From Nymphaea colorata (Eukaryota > Streptophyta > Magnoliopsida > Nymphaeales > Nymphaeaceae): DNA of 64,000 bases. The stretch spans positions 8,120,505-8,184,504 of the forward strand of contig NC_045140.1 of NCBI RefSeq assembly GCF_008831285.2, given 5' to 3'. Every line of letters starts with the position of its first letter. Position 1 is the first letter of the stretch. Made by a program: the position numbers and the translations under genes. The notes below the pieces were generated by a model that worked only from the letters and a program-made list of their open reading frames with translations, ran no database searches and was not told the origin of the DNA. Of the stretch, positions 48,901-60,900 are shown one piece after another.

Positions 48901-51900
48901 AGTAAGTCCTCTTGAAGTTATCTCTTGTACTTAAAAAAAAAAAAAAAAATTCTCTGTAGCCCCATCATTTATTACATCATATTTTTTCTCCTAAGTCTTG
49001 TGGAGTTACTGTGGTCCTGCTATTGAAGTTGGGTCAAAATGATCTCCAGGTTTCGGTTGTAGCTTTATCATCAGCAATCTGGTGTGTTGTGAAAAATGGG
49101 TTGCTTGACACTCATCAGATGAACTCAATATCTTGGGCTTCAATGTGGAACAGTTTTCTTGCATTTCCCTGGGTGGCAGCATTATACACTGGAATTTTCT
49201 CGACTGGTTTATGCTTGTGGGCAGAGGTTTGCACATATTATGCTCATTTTCATCACCATTTCAAGAGAAATACTTTTTCAGCTTTTTAACAATCAAATTG
49301 ATTATGACTTAGCAGATGACTGCCATGCAAGATGTTTCAGCGACAGAGACTGCTATCATATATGGCTTGGAACCTCTTTGGGGTGCTGCTTTTGCATGGT
49401 TGATGCTCCAGGAGAGATGGGGTGCCACTGGGTGGTTTGGTGCTATGCTCATACTAGGTAAGATATATTTTCAGCGCACCGTGGTGCCTAATGTGAAGAA
49501 AATAGAGAAACATTCATGATGTTGGCATGGTGCTGCTGATTATTATTCTTTTCTTGTTAAATCTTGGGTATTCATCTCAAAATTTGTACGTTTATAAAGG
49601 AAAATCTCTCTGATTCTTGAGGCTATTCTTGTATGCTATTGCAGTCATCTTAAACCAAACTGCTGTTATTTGATATCTCTGTCTCTCTCTGCATATCTTT
49701 TTAAATAGTATATTTTTTTGCACTTTGTTTTACATAATTTTAAAAATCTTTGTGTTCTTCTTTTGTTTTGATTAACATATGGGTTAGTTTTCATGGTACA
49801 TTTGTTTCCTTAAGTGTTGCGTGAGGCCAGAAGGGAGAAGAGAAGAGGTCGAGAGAGAGACAGAAACTTATTTTCTTTTTTCTCGTTAATCTCCCCTAAT
49901 CTCATGATAAAAGAGAATTAGGGTGAAACCAACAAATTACAAAATAAGTCCAAGTCTAAAACAATTATTAATAAAGAACTGTTCCTAAAACTATTAAATA
50001 TTCAAAACACCACCTAACATAAATGCTATTCAACACTCCCCCTCAAGCTGGAGTATAGATGTTAATCATGTTTAGTTTGTCACAACATCGATGCCACATG
50101 TTTGTGTGTAAACAAGACGAGCCTTGTAGCGTTTTTTTAAGCCATTAGACAGATACTTTATGGTGGAGACCCATTTGGAGCCAACGACATCACAACCAAG
50201 TCCCATGTCCCCCATTGATGTAGAGTCTCCATCTCATCCTGCATAGCTTGCTGGTGACTAAAGAGAATAGAGTGCATTGACAAGGCGGACACAAACTGTT
50301 GTAGGCTACCACCAACACTATCAGTACAGTAGAAACGAACTTAGAGATAGGATGAAGAGTACACGACCGTTTGCCTTTATGTAAGGCAATAGGTAAGTCC
50401 AAAGATATTTTAGAAGCATCCTGAGGAGGATGATCAGTGAGGTCAAGTATACTTACATCCTGAGAAGCAATTGGTGGGTAGTCATGAGCAGAAGCATGTT
50501 GGCGGTTGTAAACCAGTGGGAGATCATGGAATCTACTGACACCTGGAGGAGAATCACAATGAGTAAACTGAAGGGAAAATGGTGGTTTAGGTAAATGAAT
50601 AGACAATGACAAGTCTCATAGCAGTGAAGTAGACTGAAAATAAGGACTTAACTCAAAAAATGTAACATCCGCACTGATGTATTGCTTATATAGGAGTCAA
50701 AATAAATATAACCCTTTTGGTGTTTTGGGTAGCCAATGAAAACATATTTAATTGATTGAGCACCAAATTTGTCTCTATTGGGGCCAAGGATGTGAACAAA
50801 GCAAGTATACACCCAAACACTTTGGGTGGAAGAGAAAACAAAGGTCTATCTGCATAGAGAAATTGAATAGGAATTTGTTTGCCAACAAACGATGGTGGAA
50901 GACGGTTAAACAGGTAACATGAAGTGAGAATGGCATCACCTCAAAATTGAGTCAGAACATAGCTATGTAACATAAGAGTACAAGCCATATCAAGTAACTA
51001 ACGGTGCTTACGTTCGGGAATACCATTTTGTTGAGAAGTATGAGGACATGTAAATTGAGGGCAAATTCCGTATTTGGTGTAAAAAGTGCAGCAATGTATT
51101 GGATTTGAACTCAAGAGCATTATCAGTGCAAATGTTTTTGACAATGGAACCAAACTGAGTCTTTATTTCAATAATGAAATTTTGAAGAATACAAATAACT
51201 TCATACCTGTTTTTCAACAAGAACACCCAACTAAGACGGGAAAAATCATCAACAATGACAAGATAATACCTAAACTTGGCCCGGCTTACAATCTAGCTAG
51301 TCCCCCAAACATCAACATGAATAAGATCAAACAACATGACTAGACGGGCTAAGACTGGAAGGGAGACTACTTCTAGTGTGTTTGCCCAATTGACAGGCCT
51401 CACACTGAAATGACTCAGACACAGAAATATTAGGAAGGATACTAAGAAGCTTGGACAATGATGGATGACCTAGTCTGAGATGTCACTAATACGGGTAGAC
51501 TTCGATAGAGCAGTAGATGCTGCAATTTCACTAGTTCCGATAGTATGTAAACTCCATTGTGCTCACGGCTGCCACCAATCGTCTTTTCAGTTTGCAAGTC
51601 CTAAAAAAGGCATGAACCAGGATCAAATATGGTTCTACAACACAAATCATTCGTCAACTGAGTAACAGACAGAAGGTTAACGAGAAACTCTAGGGCATAC
51701 AAAACATGGGAAAGAGAGACAAAACTAGAGAGTTTCACATCCTCAACTCCCATAATAGGAGAAAGCCTTCCGTTGGCAAGTTTAACATGTTGAGGCTCTG
51801 AAGGGTGATGCAATGAGGTAAATAAGTGAGGCTGACTGCAGAAGTATTTTGAAGCCCCATAATCAACAATCACACGGTACCTACTTCACGGGAAGTACTA

Positions 51901-54900
51901 CCAATAGATAAAGAAGAATCCATCACAATAGTTGAGGCAACTACAGACGTCGTGGCAGGGAGAGACCGCTGAGCCATAAGCTGATCATACTCTACCTTGA
52001 TCATGATCTTAGTAGAGCTATCAGGAGTTGTCATGGAAGGAGTCTCTCCAAGCGGTGTAACGGCTCGACCATAACCTACAAGAATATGAGAAGTGAAGCC
52101 CCCTTTGCCTCCTGAAGTACTAAATCCTCTGCCCTGAGAAATGGAAGCAGGACGACCATGTTTGTTCCAACACCTATCTTCTAAATGTCCCAATTTTCCA
52201 TAGTACGTACACTGAAATCGCCCTCTGCTCCCTACACCATGACCTGAGTCTCTTTTCCTTGTGGCCTGTCCACGCACTCCAGACACATCTAAGGCAGCAA
52301 CAAGAGACTCACTCTAGGGCTGAGAGAGAGAGAGGGCTGAGAGAGAGAGAGGCAGCCAATCTACTAAGTCTATTATATGCCTCAACAAGATCTGAAATCT
52401 CTGCTCTAGTAAGCATCTGTACTTTAGCTACCTCAAACTTAGGTGGCAGACCAGCCAAGAACTTTGCCACCATCGTGTGCTCGAAATGTGTCTTGTAGCA
52501 TGCCTAACAAGGAGGTCGAAGGGCTTTCAGTCATTCGTATGCTATTTTAACTGAAGCAAAGTATTGAGACAATTCCAAGTCACCCTGCGGCAGTTTGAGC
52601 AACTTCTCTTCAACTTGTAAGATTTTTGAAACACTCTTGCCATGAGAGTAAGTCTGCCTCAAGAATGTCCACATGTGTTTGGCAGTCATGTAGTAAGCAA
52701 GGGTAGGAGCAATATCGAACTGCACACTATTCATAATCCATGACATAACAATACTATCATCTTTTTTCCATATGGTATATTTCCTTGTTTTAACAATTGG
52801 TTCATCTTCTTCAATGACATGATCTTTTCGAGACCACAGACATCATGAACATACATTACCAGATTTCATAGTTGTGACCATCTAATTTCACAGTAGAACC
52901 ATAAAAGAAGGGATTCTCAACAACTTTGTATTTATTATAAGACTCAATCTTAGTGTTGTCTGCCATATTAGATTGCTGTCCAAGGTCCATCGTGAAACCA
53001 AAAAAAACAAAACTACACAGACTGACTGGAAGATGTAGCAGTAAATAATTACTTCCTACGGATTGACAAGAACCATACAGCAGCAGATAATTAAGAACTT
53101 CTTGCTGATAAAAAAAAATACCACTTTATAACATGGAAGGTTGGTCCATGGCAGACAGAAAACTTGTCATCTTCGGTCACTTTTCATGCTCTATTTAACT
53201 TAGCAAGGGAAGACACATGTTTGGCATGAATTCTGAACCATGCTGCTCGATTGATGTATTTTGGCATCCATCCAACTTGAAGATCACTTAACTACTTTGC
53301 ATCCACGTCCACTTCAACAAGGCATCGATCTATGGTTTTATTTATTTATTTATTTATTTTTTTTGTGTTGAGAAAACCCTAGATTGAGCCCAATAGGCAC
53401 AATTCAACTGTTTTACCCACAACGAGAAATAGAACAAAAGAAGAGGAAGATGATGGGTATAGTAAGGATGGTGATGGAGAGAAATAAGTGTCAGTCCCAA
53501 GAAGGATTGGGCTCTGACATAGTCACAGAAAACATGTTTTTGAAAAAAACGTTAAAAACAAAAAAAACACGTTTTTTTCAGTTTTTTCATTTTTCTCATT
53601 TTTTAATGTCAAACAGTTTTTTTTTTCATTTTATATTTTTTATTTGTTGCAAATCTACTTATCTTTTAATGTTTGTGTTATTAGTTTATCACTTATTTTA
53701 TTTTTCCCTCATTTTTAGTTTTTTAAAATTTTTAAAAATTTACCTTTTTTTACCTTTTTTTCAAGTTTGTTGTATTATACCTGAGAAAAACCTCGCTGTT
53801 TAAAATTCCAAGAGGTTATTTGTGTTTATGGGCTCTGGTACCATGTTGCATGGGGCTAGAAGGGAGAAGAGAAGAGGTCGAGATTGAGAGTTTTTCTGAT
53901 TAATCTGCCCTATTTCTCATGTTCGAGAATTAGGGTGGAACCAACAAATTACAAAATAAGTCCATGACTAAAACAATAATTAATCAAGATATGTTCTTAA
54001 AACTATTAAATATTCAAAACACCACCTAACATAACTGTTATTCAACATTAAGTTTATTCATTTACAAGTAGGCATTTCACCAATTGTAATGCATGTGGGG
54101 TAATGTGTATAAGTCAGGTCAATAGCTAGATATGCAACGATATGGTGTAAAAATTGCAATTATATTAACAGAAAAGCATAGAAAAAATTATAAACATAAT
54201 GAAAATCAACTGTCAGGCAATTGTGTACAGCGATTGTCCGGCATTTTATTCTCAAATGCACCTATCTTTACATCAGAGAATGCTCTTGATTAATCTCAAA
54301 ATAAACTTGAGTTCAGTTCATTCTTTTGATTCCTCTAAGCACTTTGTGGGGCATGTATATACTAGAAAAGCAAAGAAACCACCACTAGACAACAGGAGCA
54401 GCCTTTGATTAGGAGGTGTAAAAGAGTTTACTGTCCAATACATAGATGGGTATGTCATGAAAATTTCACCTTAGTCTTCCAATTGCTCTTGTCATAGTTT
54501 GAAATGAGTTATTGATTTTCAGAAGTTCATAAATTCTACCAAGTGCATGAACCAATGAACCAGGTGAAGGAGGATCTACATGAATGTAAAACATGGGGAA
54601 TTTCTCCTGGGCCCCCAATAAGTAGGTTGTTGGCTCCAAGTGGGTGTAAACAATAAATATAAACTGGATGGAAGCTGTTGAAGTATGTTAGATGGGTCTC
54701 GGGACCGGGTCCGGATCCGTATCCGATCCAACTTGTAGCCCTTGTTGGGCATTATTTAAGTTGTGTAACCCTAATCCTTATTGTGTGAATGAAAGACAAA
54801 GGAGAGAGAGAGTCTGGCGACTAGTGGGCACCGGCTCCTCCTCATTCGTGGTTTTTTTCCTCTTGTTGAGGGTTTTTCCACGTTATATCGTGATCGTTGT

Positions 54901-57900
54901 TTCTCTTCCTCTTCTTTTTCGTGTTTCTACATGGTATCAGAGCCGACGAGTTTGGGAAATTTTTAGGGTTTGTGAAGTTCCAACCCTAATATCTCTCACC
55001 GCTACCATCGCCACCACTGCAGTCACCGCCGCCGCTGCCGCTGCCACTACCGCCGCCGCTGCCGCCGCTGCTGCCACTGCCGCCGCCGCCGCTGCCGCCG
55101 CCGCCGCCGCCGTTGCTGCAGCAGCCACCGCCGCCGGTGTACCCAATACCACTGTCGCTGTTTCCGCCGCCGCCGGTGTTACTCTTTGCGCCATCGCCAT
55201 CGCAGCCACTCTTGCGGCGTCGCTCTTGCGCCGTCGCTCTTGTGTTGTTGACCGTCGCCGTCACCGTTGTCCCTTGCGCCACTGCCTTTTGCGCCGTAGT
55301 CTTGCTTCCCGAAGAAGAAAGAAGATATGCGTGCTTAGGCGCTTCCTAAGCTTGCCTCCCCCTATTCATGTCACTTCCTAGGGGTCTTTTGCAAATCCGG
55401 TGAAGTGCATCCGCCTCTTACCTGCAATATATTGCTTGGTTGATCTTTGATTCCATCTTCTTGTTTTTGTTTGGCGCCCACCGTGCAAGAAGAGGTGGCT
55501 GGTCCGTGACTTGGTAGAGGACGTAAAGGAGGAGAGGAGCGTAACTTGAGGATTGCCTCAACGTCTGCCGGCGCTCCGGCGATCGCATCCCCCTTTCCTT
55601 ACAAAAGACCGGGGTTAAATTGGTCTTACGGGTGAAGGCTTTCCTCGTCTCGAAGTTGATTTCCTATTCACTTCTATACCTTGATACTTGTTGGGTTTTG
55701 CCTCTTGGATCTTGTTTCCAGCAAGGAGAACGTGTGGCGAAACCTCTACCCGTGGGAGATTGCAGCCCGAGAGAGAGAAGGCACCGCTTCCGTCGAGCGA
55801 CATCGACGATCGTTTCCCCCAATCGACATTCTGTTCACTCTTGGGGCTGATTGGGAATCCGGATATTACTGCCCGTTGGTGCTCTCTGTTGTCATCAGTG
55901 CCTCTCTTGTTGCCTCCTGTTGGACTATCTGTGATTATGGCAGCTTCTTCATCTATAGACGTTATGGCGGATTGCCGTATGGGAGAGTGGATCATTGATA
56001 GTGGCGCTACTCACCACATGACCGGCGATCCTAAGGTCTTTCATGGGTATAAGCTTTCATCAGGAAAGGATCGTGTTTCCCTTGCCGATGGTTCATCTAT
56101 CTCTGTGGCTGGAAAAGGGAGTCTCCCACTTTTGAACAAGTTCTTAGTCCACAATGCTCTACATGTTCCTCATATTCCCTTGAATCTCTTGTCGGTTAGC
56201 AAGATCACGAAGGAGTTAAATTGCGAACTTATATTTTTCGCTGATCGCTGTGTTATGCAGGACTTGGTGGCAGGGAAGAAGATTGGGATTGGCCTAGCTT
56301 CTGACGGGCTCTATCGTTTACCTATGCGTGCTGCTCAGGCTCTCATGACGGCAGTCAGCCAAGCCACGAAGAATAGAGAGGACTCCCTTCAGTTGCTTCT
56401 ACGGTGGCATGAGCGCCTTGGACACTTGCCTTTTGGCCTTCTTAGACAGTTGTTTCCTGATATATGTTCCAGGTTAGATATGACTATGGTGTCTTGTGAT
56501 GTCTGTCACCTGGCCAAACATGTTAGGGCTTCGTACCCATTGTCTAGCCATCGGTCTAATGAGGTATTTGCCATGATTCATTCTGATGTGTGGGGGCCTG
56601 CAGGGATTCCTTCTTGTCATGGTTTTCAATATTTTATCACCTTTATAGATGATTATTCTCGTAACACTATTGTCTACTTGCTGAAAGACCGTAGTGAAGT
56701 TCCTACTGTCATAGAGACTTTCATTGCCTATGTGGAAACTCAATATGGAGCATCTGTTAAGACATTTCGATCTGACAATGCTCGAGAGTATATGTGCCAG
56801 TCTGTTGATAGCTTCTTTCGAAAAAAGGGAATTGTTCATGAGACTTCCTGTAGTTATACCCCTCCTCAAAATGGAGTTGCTGAACGAAAAAATCGTCAGT
56901 TATTGAATATGACTCGGGCTCTTCTTTTTCAACGTCATGTTCCAAAAAAGTATTGGGGGGATGCTGTGTTGACCAGTGCGTATCTTATAAACCGGTTGCC
57001 TAGTCGCGTGTTGAATGGGAAGACGCCTCACTCTCTGTTACCGGGGACTCGTGAACCTTTCTCTCTTCCACTCAGAGTTTTTGGTTGTGTTTGCTTTATT
57101 CACAACCATAGTCCTCACATTAAAAAGTTTGATCCAAGATCTATTAAGGGCATTTTTTTAGGGTATTCTCCCACTCAAAAAGGGTACAAGTGTCGAGACC
57201 CTTCCACTGGTCGGGCCTATGTTACCAAAGATGTCACTTTCCTTGAACATGTTTCCTATTTTGGTGAGAATCCTCTTCAGGGGGAGTACTCTATGTCACG
57301 GGAAGAGTATTCTCCGAGTCAGGAAATTCAGTTTACAGATTTTTTGGACTACAGGCGTGACTCCGTTGGTCCATCTAGTGAGGTGCATGAACAAGAGAAA
57401 AATGGTCCATCTAGTGAGGTGCATGAACAGGAGAAAAATGGAGAGTGTTCCACTGAGGCAGAAGAGAAGTGCAATCGTTTATTTGGGCAAGTTTACTCTA
57501 GGCGAAGAGTTTGTACAGATGAGATGACAGGTGGTGAGAATTCTACTCCCAATCCAATTAGTCCTTCCCTGGATGACCCAAGTCGTGCGCAGAAGCAACC
57601 TGTTGAAGAAGAGATTCAGACTGTTGCTGCTAGTGAAGAGCTTCCCATCGCCCTGCGAAAGGGTGTCAGGTCATGTACTCAACATCCTATTGGTAACTTT
57701 GTTTCATATTCTAGACTGAGCAAGGACTACAAATGCTTTGTATCTTCTCTTTCTTTGACTATGATTCTCAGGAATGTTGCTGAGGCTCAGAGTGATCCTA
57801 AGTGGACCTATGCTATGCAAGAAGAGATGGAAGCCTTGCGAAGAAACATGACATGGGAAGTTGTAAAGATTCCTGAGGCGGCTCACTTGGTTGGATCTAA

Positions 57901-60900
57901 GTGGGTCTACACCATCAAGTACAAACCAGATGGGAGTGTTGAAAGATACAAAGCTCGTCTTGTGGCCAAGGGGTTTAGTCAGAAATATGGGATTGATTAT
58001 TTGGAGACCTTTGCTCCTGTTGCGAAGATGAAGACGGTCAGAGTCATTATCTCTTTAGCTGTGATGAAGGAGTGGAAGATGTACCAACTTGATGTCAAGA
58101 ACGCATTTCTCAATGGAGACCTTGAAGAGGAAGTATATATGTGTATGCCTCCAGGATATGAGGAACCTGGAAAATGTTGCAAGCTAAGGAAAGCTTTATA
58201 TGGGCTCAAGCAATCTCCTCGAGCATGGTTTGAACGACTCAGACTTGTCATGAGACAATGTGGATACCATCAAGGGAATGGAGATCATACACTTTTTGTG
58301 AAGAGAAATAAGCAAAAGGTTACTATTCTGTTGGTATATGTTGATGATATGATTGTCACAGGTGATGATGAAGATGAAATAATGAAGTTAAAGAAACTGT
58401 TGGCGATCGAGTTTGATCTTAAGGACCTTGGTAAGTTGAAATACTTCCTTGGCATAGAAATTGCTAGGTCTGGGACTAGCCTTGTGCTAAATCAACGGAA
58501 GTACACTCTAGATTTGTTAAAGGAGACTGGGAAACTAGGGTGTAGACCAGCTTCTACTCCTCTAGATGCTGGCCATAAGCTAAGTCTGAGAGACGGGGAG
58601 CCACTCTGTGAAGAGGCAAAAAGAAGATATCAATGTCTTGTAGGGAAGTTAATTTATCTTACTCTCACTAGACCTGATATTACCTTTGCTGTGAATGTGA
58701 TGAGCCAGTTCATGCATGCTCCCACAGATGCCCACTTGAAGGCTGTTGACAGGATCTTGTGCTACTTGAAGAGGAATCCTGGCAAAGGTCTCTTATATGT
58801 CAAGCAAGACACTCTTGGGATTGAAGGTTATTCAGATGCAGACTGGGCAGGCTGTATTGACACTAGGAGGTCCACCTCTGGCTATTGTATTTATTTGGGA
58901 GGGAATCTCATAGTGTGGAGAAGTAAAAGGCAAGATGTTTGTTCGCGTTCCAGTGCTGAAGCAGAATACAGAGCTGTTGCTATGGGAGTTTCTGAGCTTT
59001 TGTGGCTGAAAGTATTGTTGACTGATATTGGTATAAAAGTTGAAGAACCAATGAAGATGTATTGCGATAACAAGTCTGCAATTAACTTGGCCAACAACCC
59101 TGTGCTTCATGACAGAACAAAGCATGTTGAGATTGACCGACATTTCATTCGAGAGAGAATTGATGCTAAAGAACTTATACTTCCTTACATGAGATCTGAA
59201 GACCAAACGGCTGATGTTCTGACGAAGGCTTTATCTTCGACCTCATTTGAGAGAAATGTATCCAAGTTGGGCATGTTTGATATGTATGCCCAACTTGAAG
59301 GGGAGTGTTGAAGTATGTTAGATGGGTCTCGGGACCGGGTCCGGATCCGTATCCGATCCAACTTGTAGCCCTTGTTGGGCATTATTTAAGTTGTGTAACC
59401 CTAATCCTTATTGTGTGAATGAAAGACAAAGGAGAGAGAGAGTCTGGCGACTAGTGGGCACCGGCTCCTCCTCATTCGTGGTTTTTTTCCTCTTGTTGAG
59501 GGTTTTTCCACGTTACATCGTGATCGTTGTTTCTCTTCCTCTTCTTTTTCGTGTTTCTACAGAAGCATTGGATGCTACAAATAAAAAATAGATAGATTCA
59601 GCCTCAGGTGTGTTAATCACAGCTGACACACCTGTGCCTTAGTAGCATCCACGCCTGCACTCATGTCTGGGTGCATTGACATGGGTACGTCAAAAAGATG
59701 TATCCATGTGATCTAGAAATATTTTTGTGTTGGATCATGTGAAAGACCAGACTCTATAAGCCAAGAACACATGCTTGGCATAGTTAAAGATGATATTAGC
59801 AGCTCTTGGGATGAGTTCCATAAGAGGTGGTTGCAATGCTTCTACCAATTGTAAAACAGCAAACTCCAATGGTTGGCATTGAGCTCCTTTTTGCTGGCTT
59901 GTACTGAAGTGGTCATTGCAAGTTTTTCCTTCTACGTAGGGCACATGCATTTGATATGTTAGGGCCCAATGATGAAAGTAATGTAGAACTCTCCTCTTGC
60001 TATGATCTTTACCCTTACCTTGTTCCTGATACTCCATCTAATATGGTTGATAATTCAGCAAAGTACTCTCTTATGGTCATTTCTCTTTGGTGTGAACTAT
60101 TCTTTGTTTTGAGGATAGAACTTTTGGGATATATCTCTAAATGTATATATCCTCTTGAGGTTTTCCATGCTTGCTCGCCTTCTTGAACCAACTTTTAAAT
60201 ATTTGTGTTTATCATTGCTTGAGTGGGTTGCACATATCTGTGAAAGCATCCTGAGATTCTTCATCTCCCCAATGTCCCCATCCATCCCTTTTCTTGCGTT
60301 CTTCTGCAGCACTTTCTCTTTCTTCACCTTCAGTGATCTTTATCTCTCCCTTTTCAACCTTGGTCAACTTGGGTTGGAGTCGAGGATGATGCCTTCTATA
60401 TAGTCCACAGCCCTTCCTCTTTATATGTCCTTCTAAGATGCCAACCCACACAAGTAATTTGTGCTATGGAGCTTGAGTCCAAGTGAAGAATATATTAAGC
60501 CATGGTGATGTTGAGAAAGAAGAATTGAGGGCATTCAATAACTCTTCTACACTTTCATATCTTGAAAAGGGACCTCCAATGATAAGGAGCTAAAGACCAT
60601 GCTCTGATATCATATGAAAGTCAGGCTAATGTTCACTTTACAAGTCACAACCCAAGGCTTGTTCACTTCAGAGCACAATATCAAGCAGTCAAGGCACAAA
60701 GCCTACTCACAAGTGTGCACAGACACAACAGAGTAAAACAGTAAATACTTAATTGACCGATAAAATGTGAAAAAATGCATTATATAAATGAAATCATCTT
60801 TCCATAGAGACAAAAGCTCCAACTAAGCTGGCATTGGAGCCAGTGAATGGTGAGTTCACCCCCTGATGAAAGGCCAATGCTGACAAAGAAAGAAAGAGCA

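Larger units (their letters stand above)
49815..54047 (-). mobile_element. Copia retrotransposon with RT/RNase H deleted, minus strand
   Basis: LTRs at 49815-50035 and 53844-54047 start TGTTG and end CAACA; 5-bp duplication TTAAG at 49810-49814 and 54048-54052. Read on the minus strand, the primer site TGGTACCAGAGCCC follows the LTR ending at 53844, and the purine tract GCTTGAGGGGGAG precedes the other LTR at 50036. Gag, protease and integrase pieces are present, but the polymerase stops after about 30 residues and the rest of RT and all RNase H are missing. The element moved as a deletion derivative or lost this part later. Confidence 0.9.
54676..59561 (+). mobile_element. Young Copia retrotransposon, intact pol, no gag
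   Basis: Complete element of 4886 bp with 256-bp LTRs at 54676-54931 and 59306-59561 that differ at a single base (T54886 versus C59516). Perfect 5-bp target duplication GAAGC (54671-54675 and 59562-59566). The primer site TGGTATCAGAGCCG starts at 54932 and the purine tract GAAGGGGAG ends at 59305. Pol is open from 55937 to 59311. The 1 kb between the primer site and protease has no gag helix domain or zinc knuckle in any frame. Confidence 0.95.

Noticed and set aside
53384-53803. 139-codon plus-strand frame within the inverted Copia
   Set aside because: Lies antisense to the element's gag-side leader; Phe-rich from a T-rich stretch, no domain.
54937-55282. Ala- and Gly-rich minus-strand frames
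   Set aside because: Produced by the same GCC tract read on the other strand.
54692-55381. 229-codon plus-strand frame with long poly-alanine
   Set aside because: Starts inside the LTR and runs through the GCC tract; low complexity, no Gag features.
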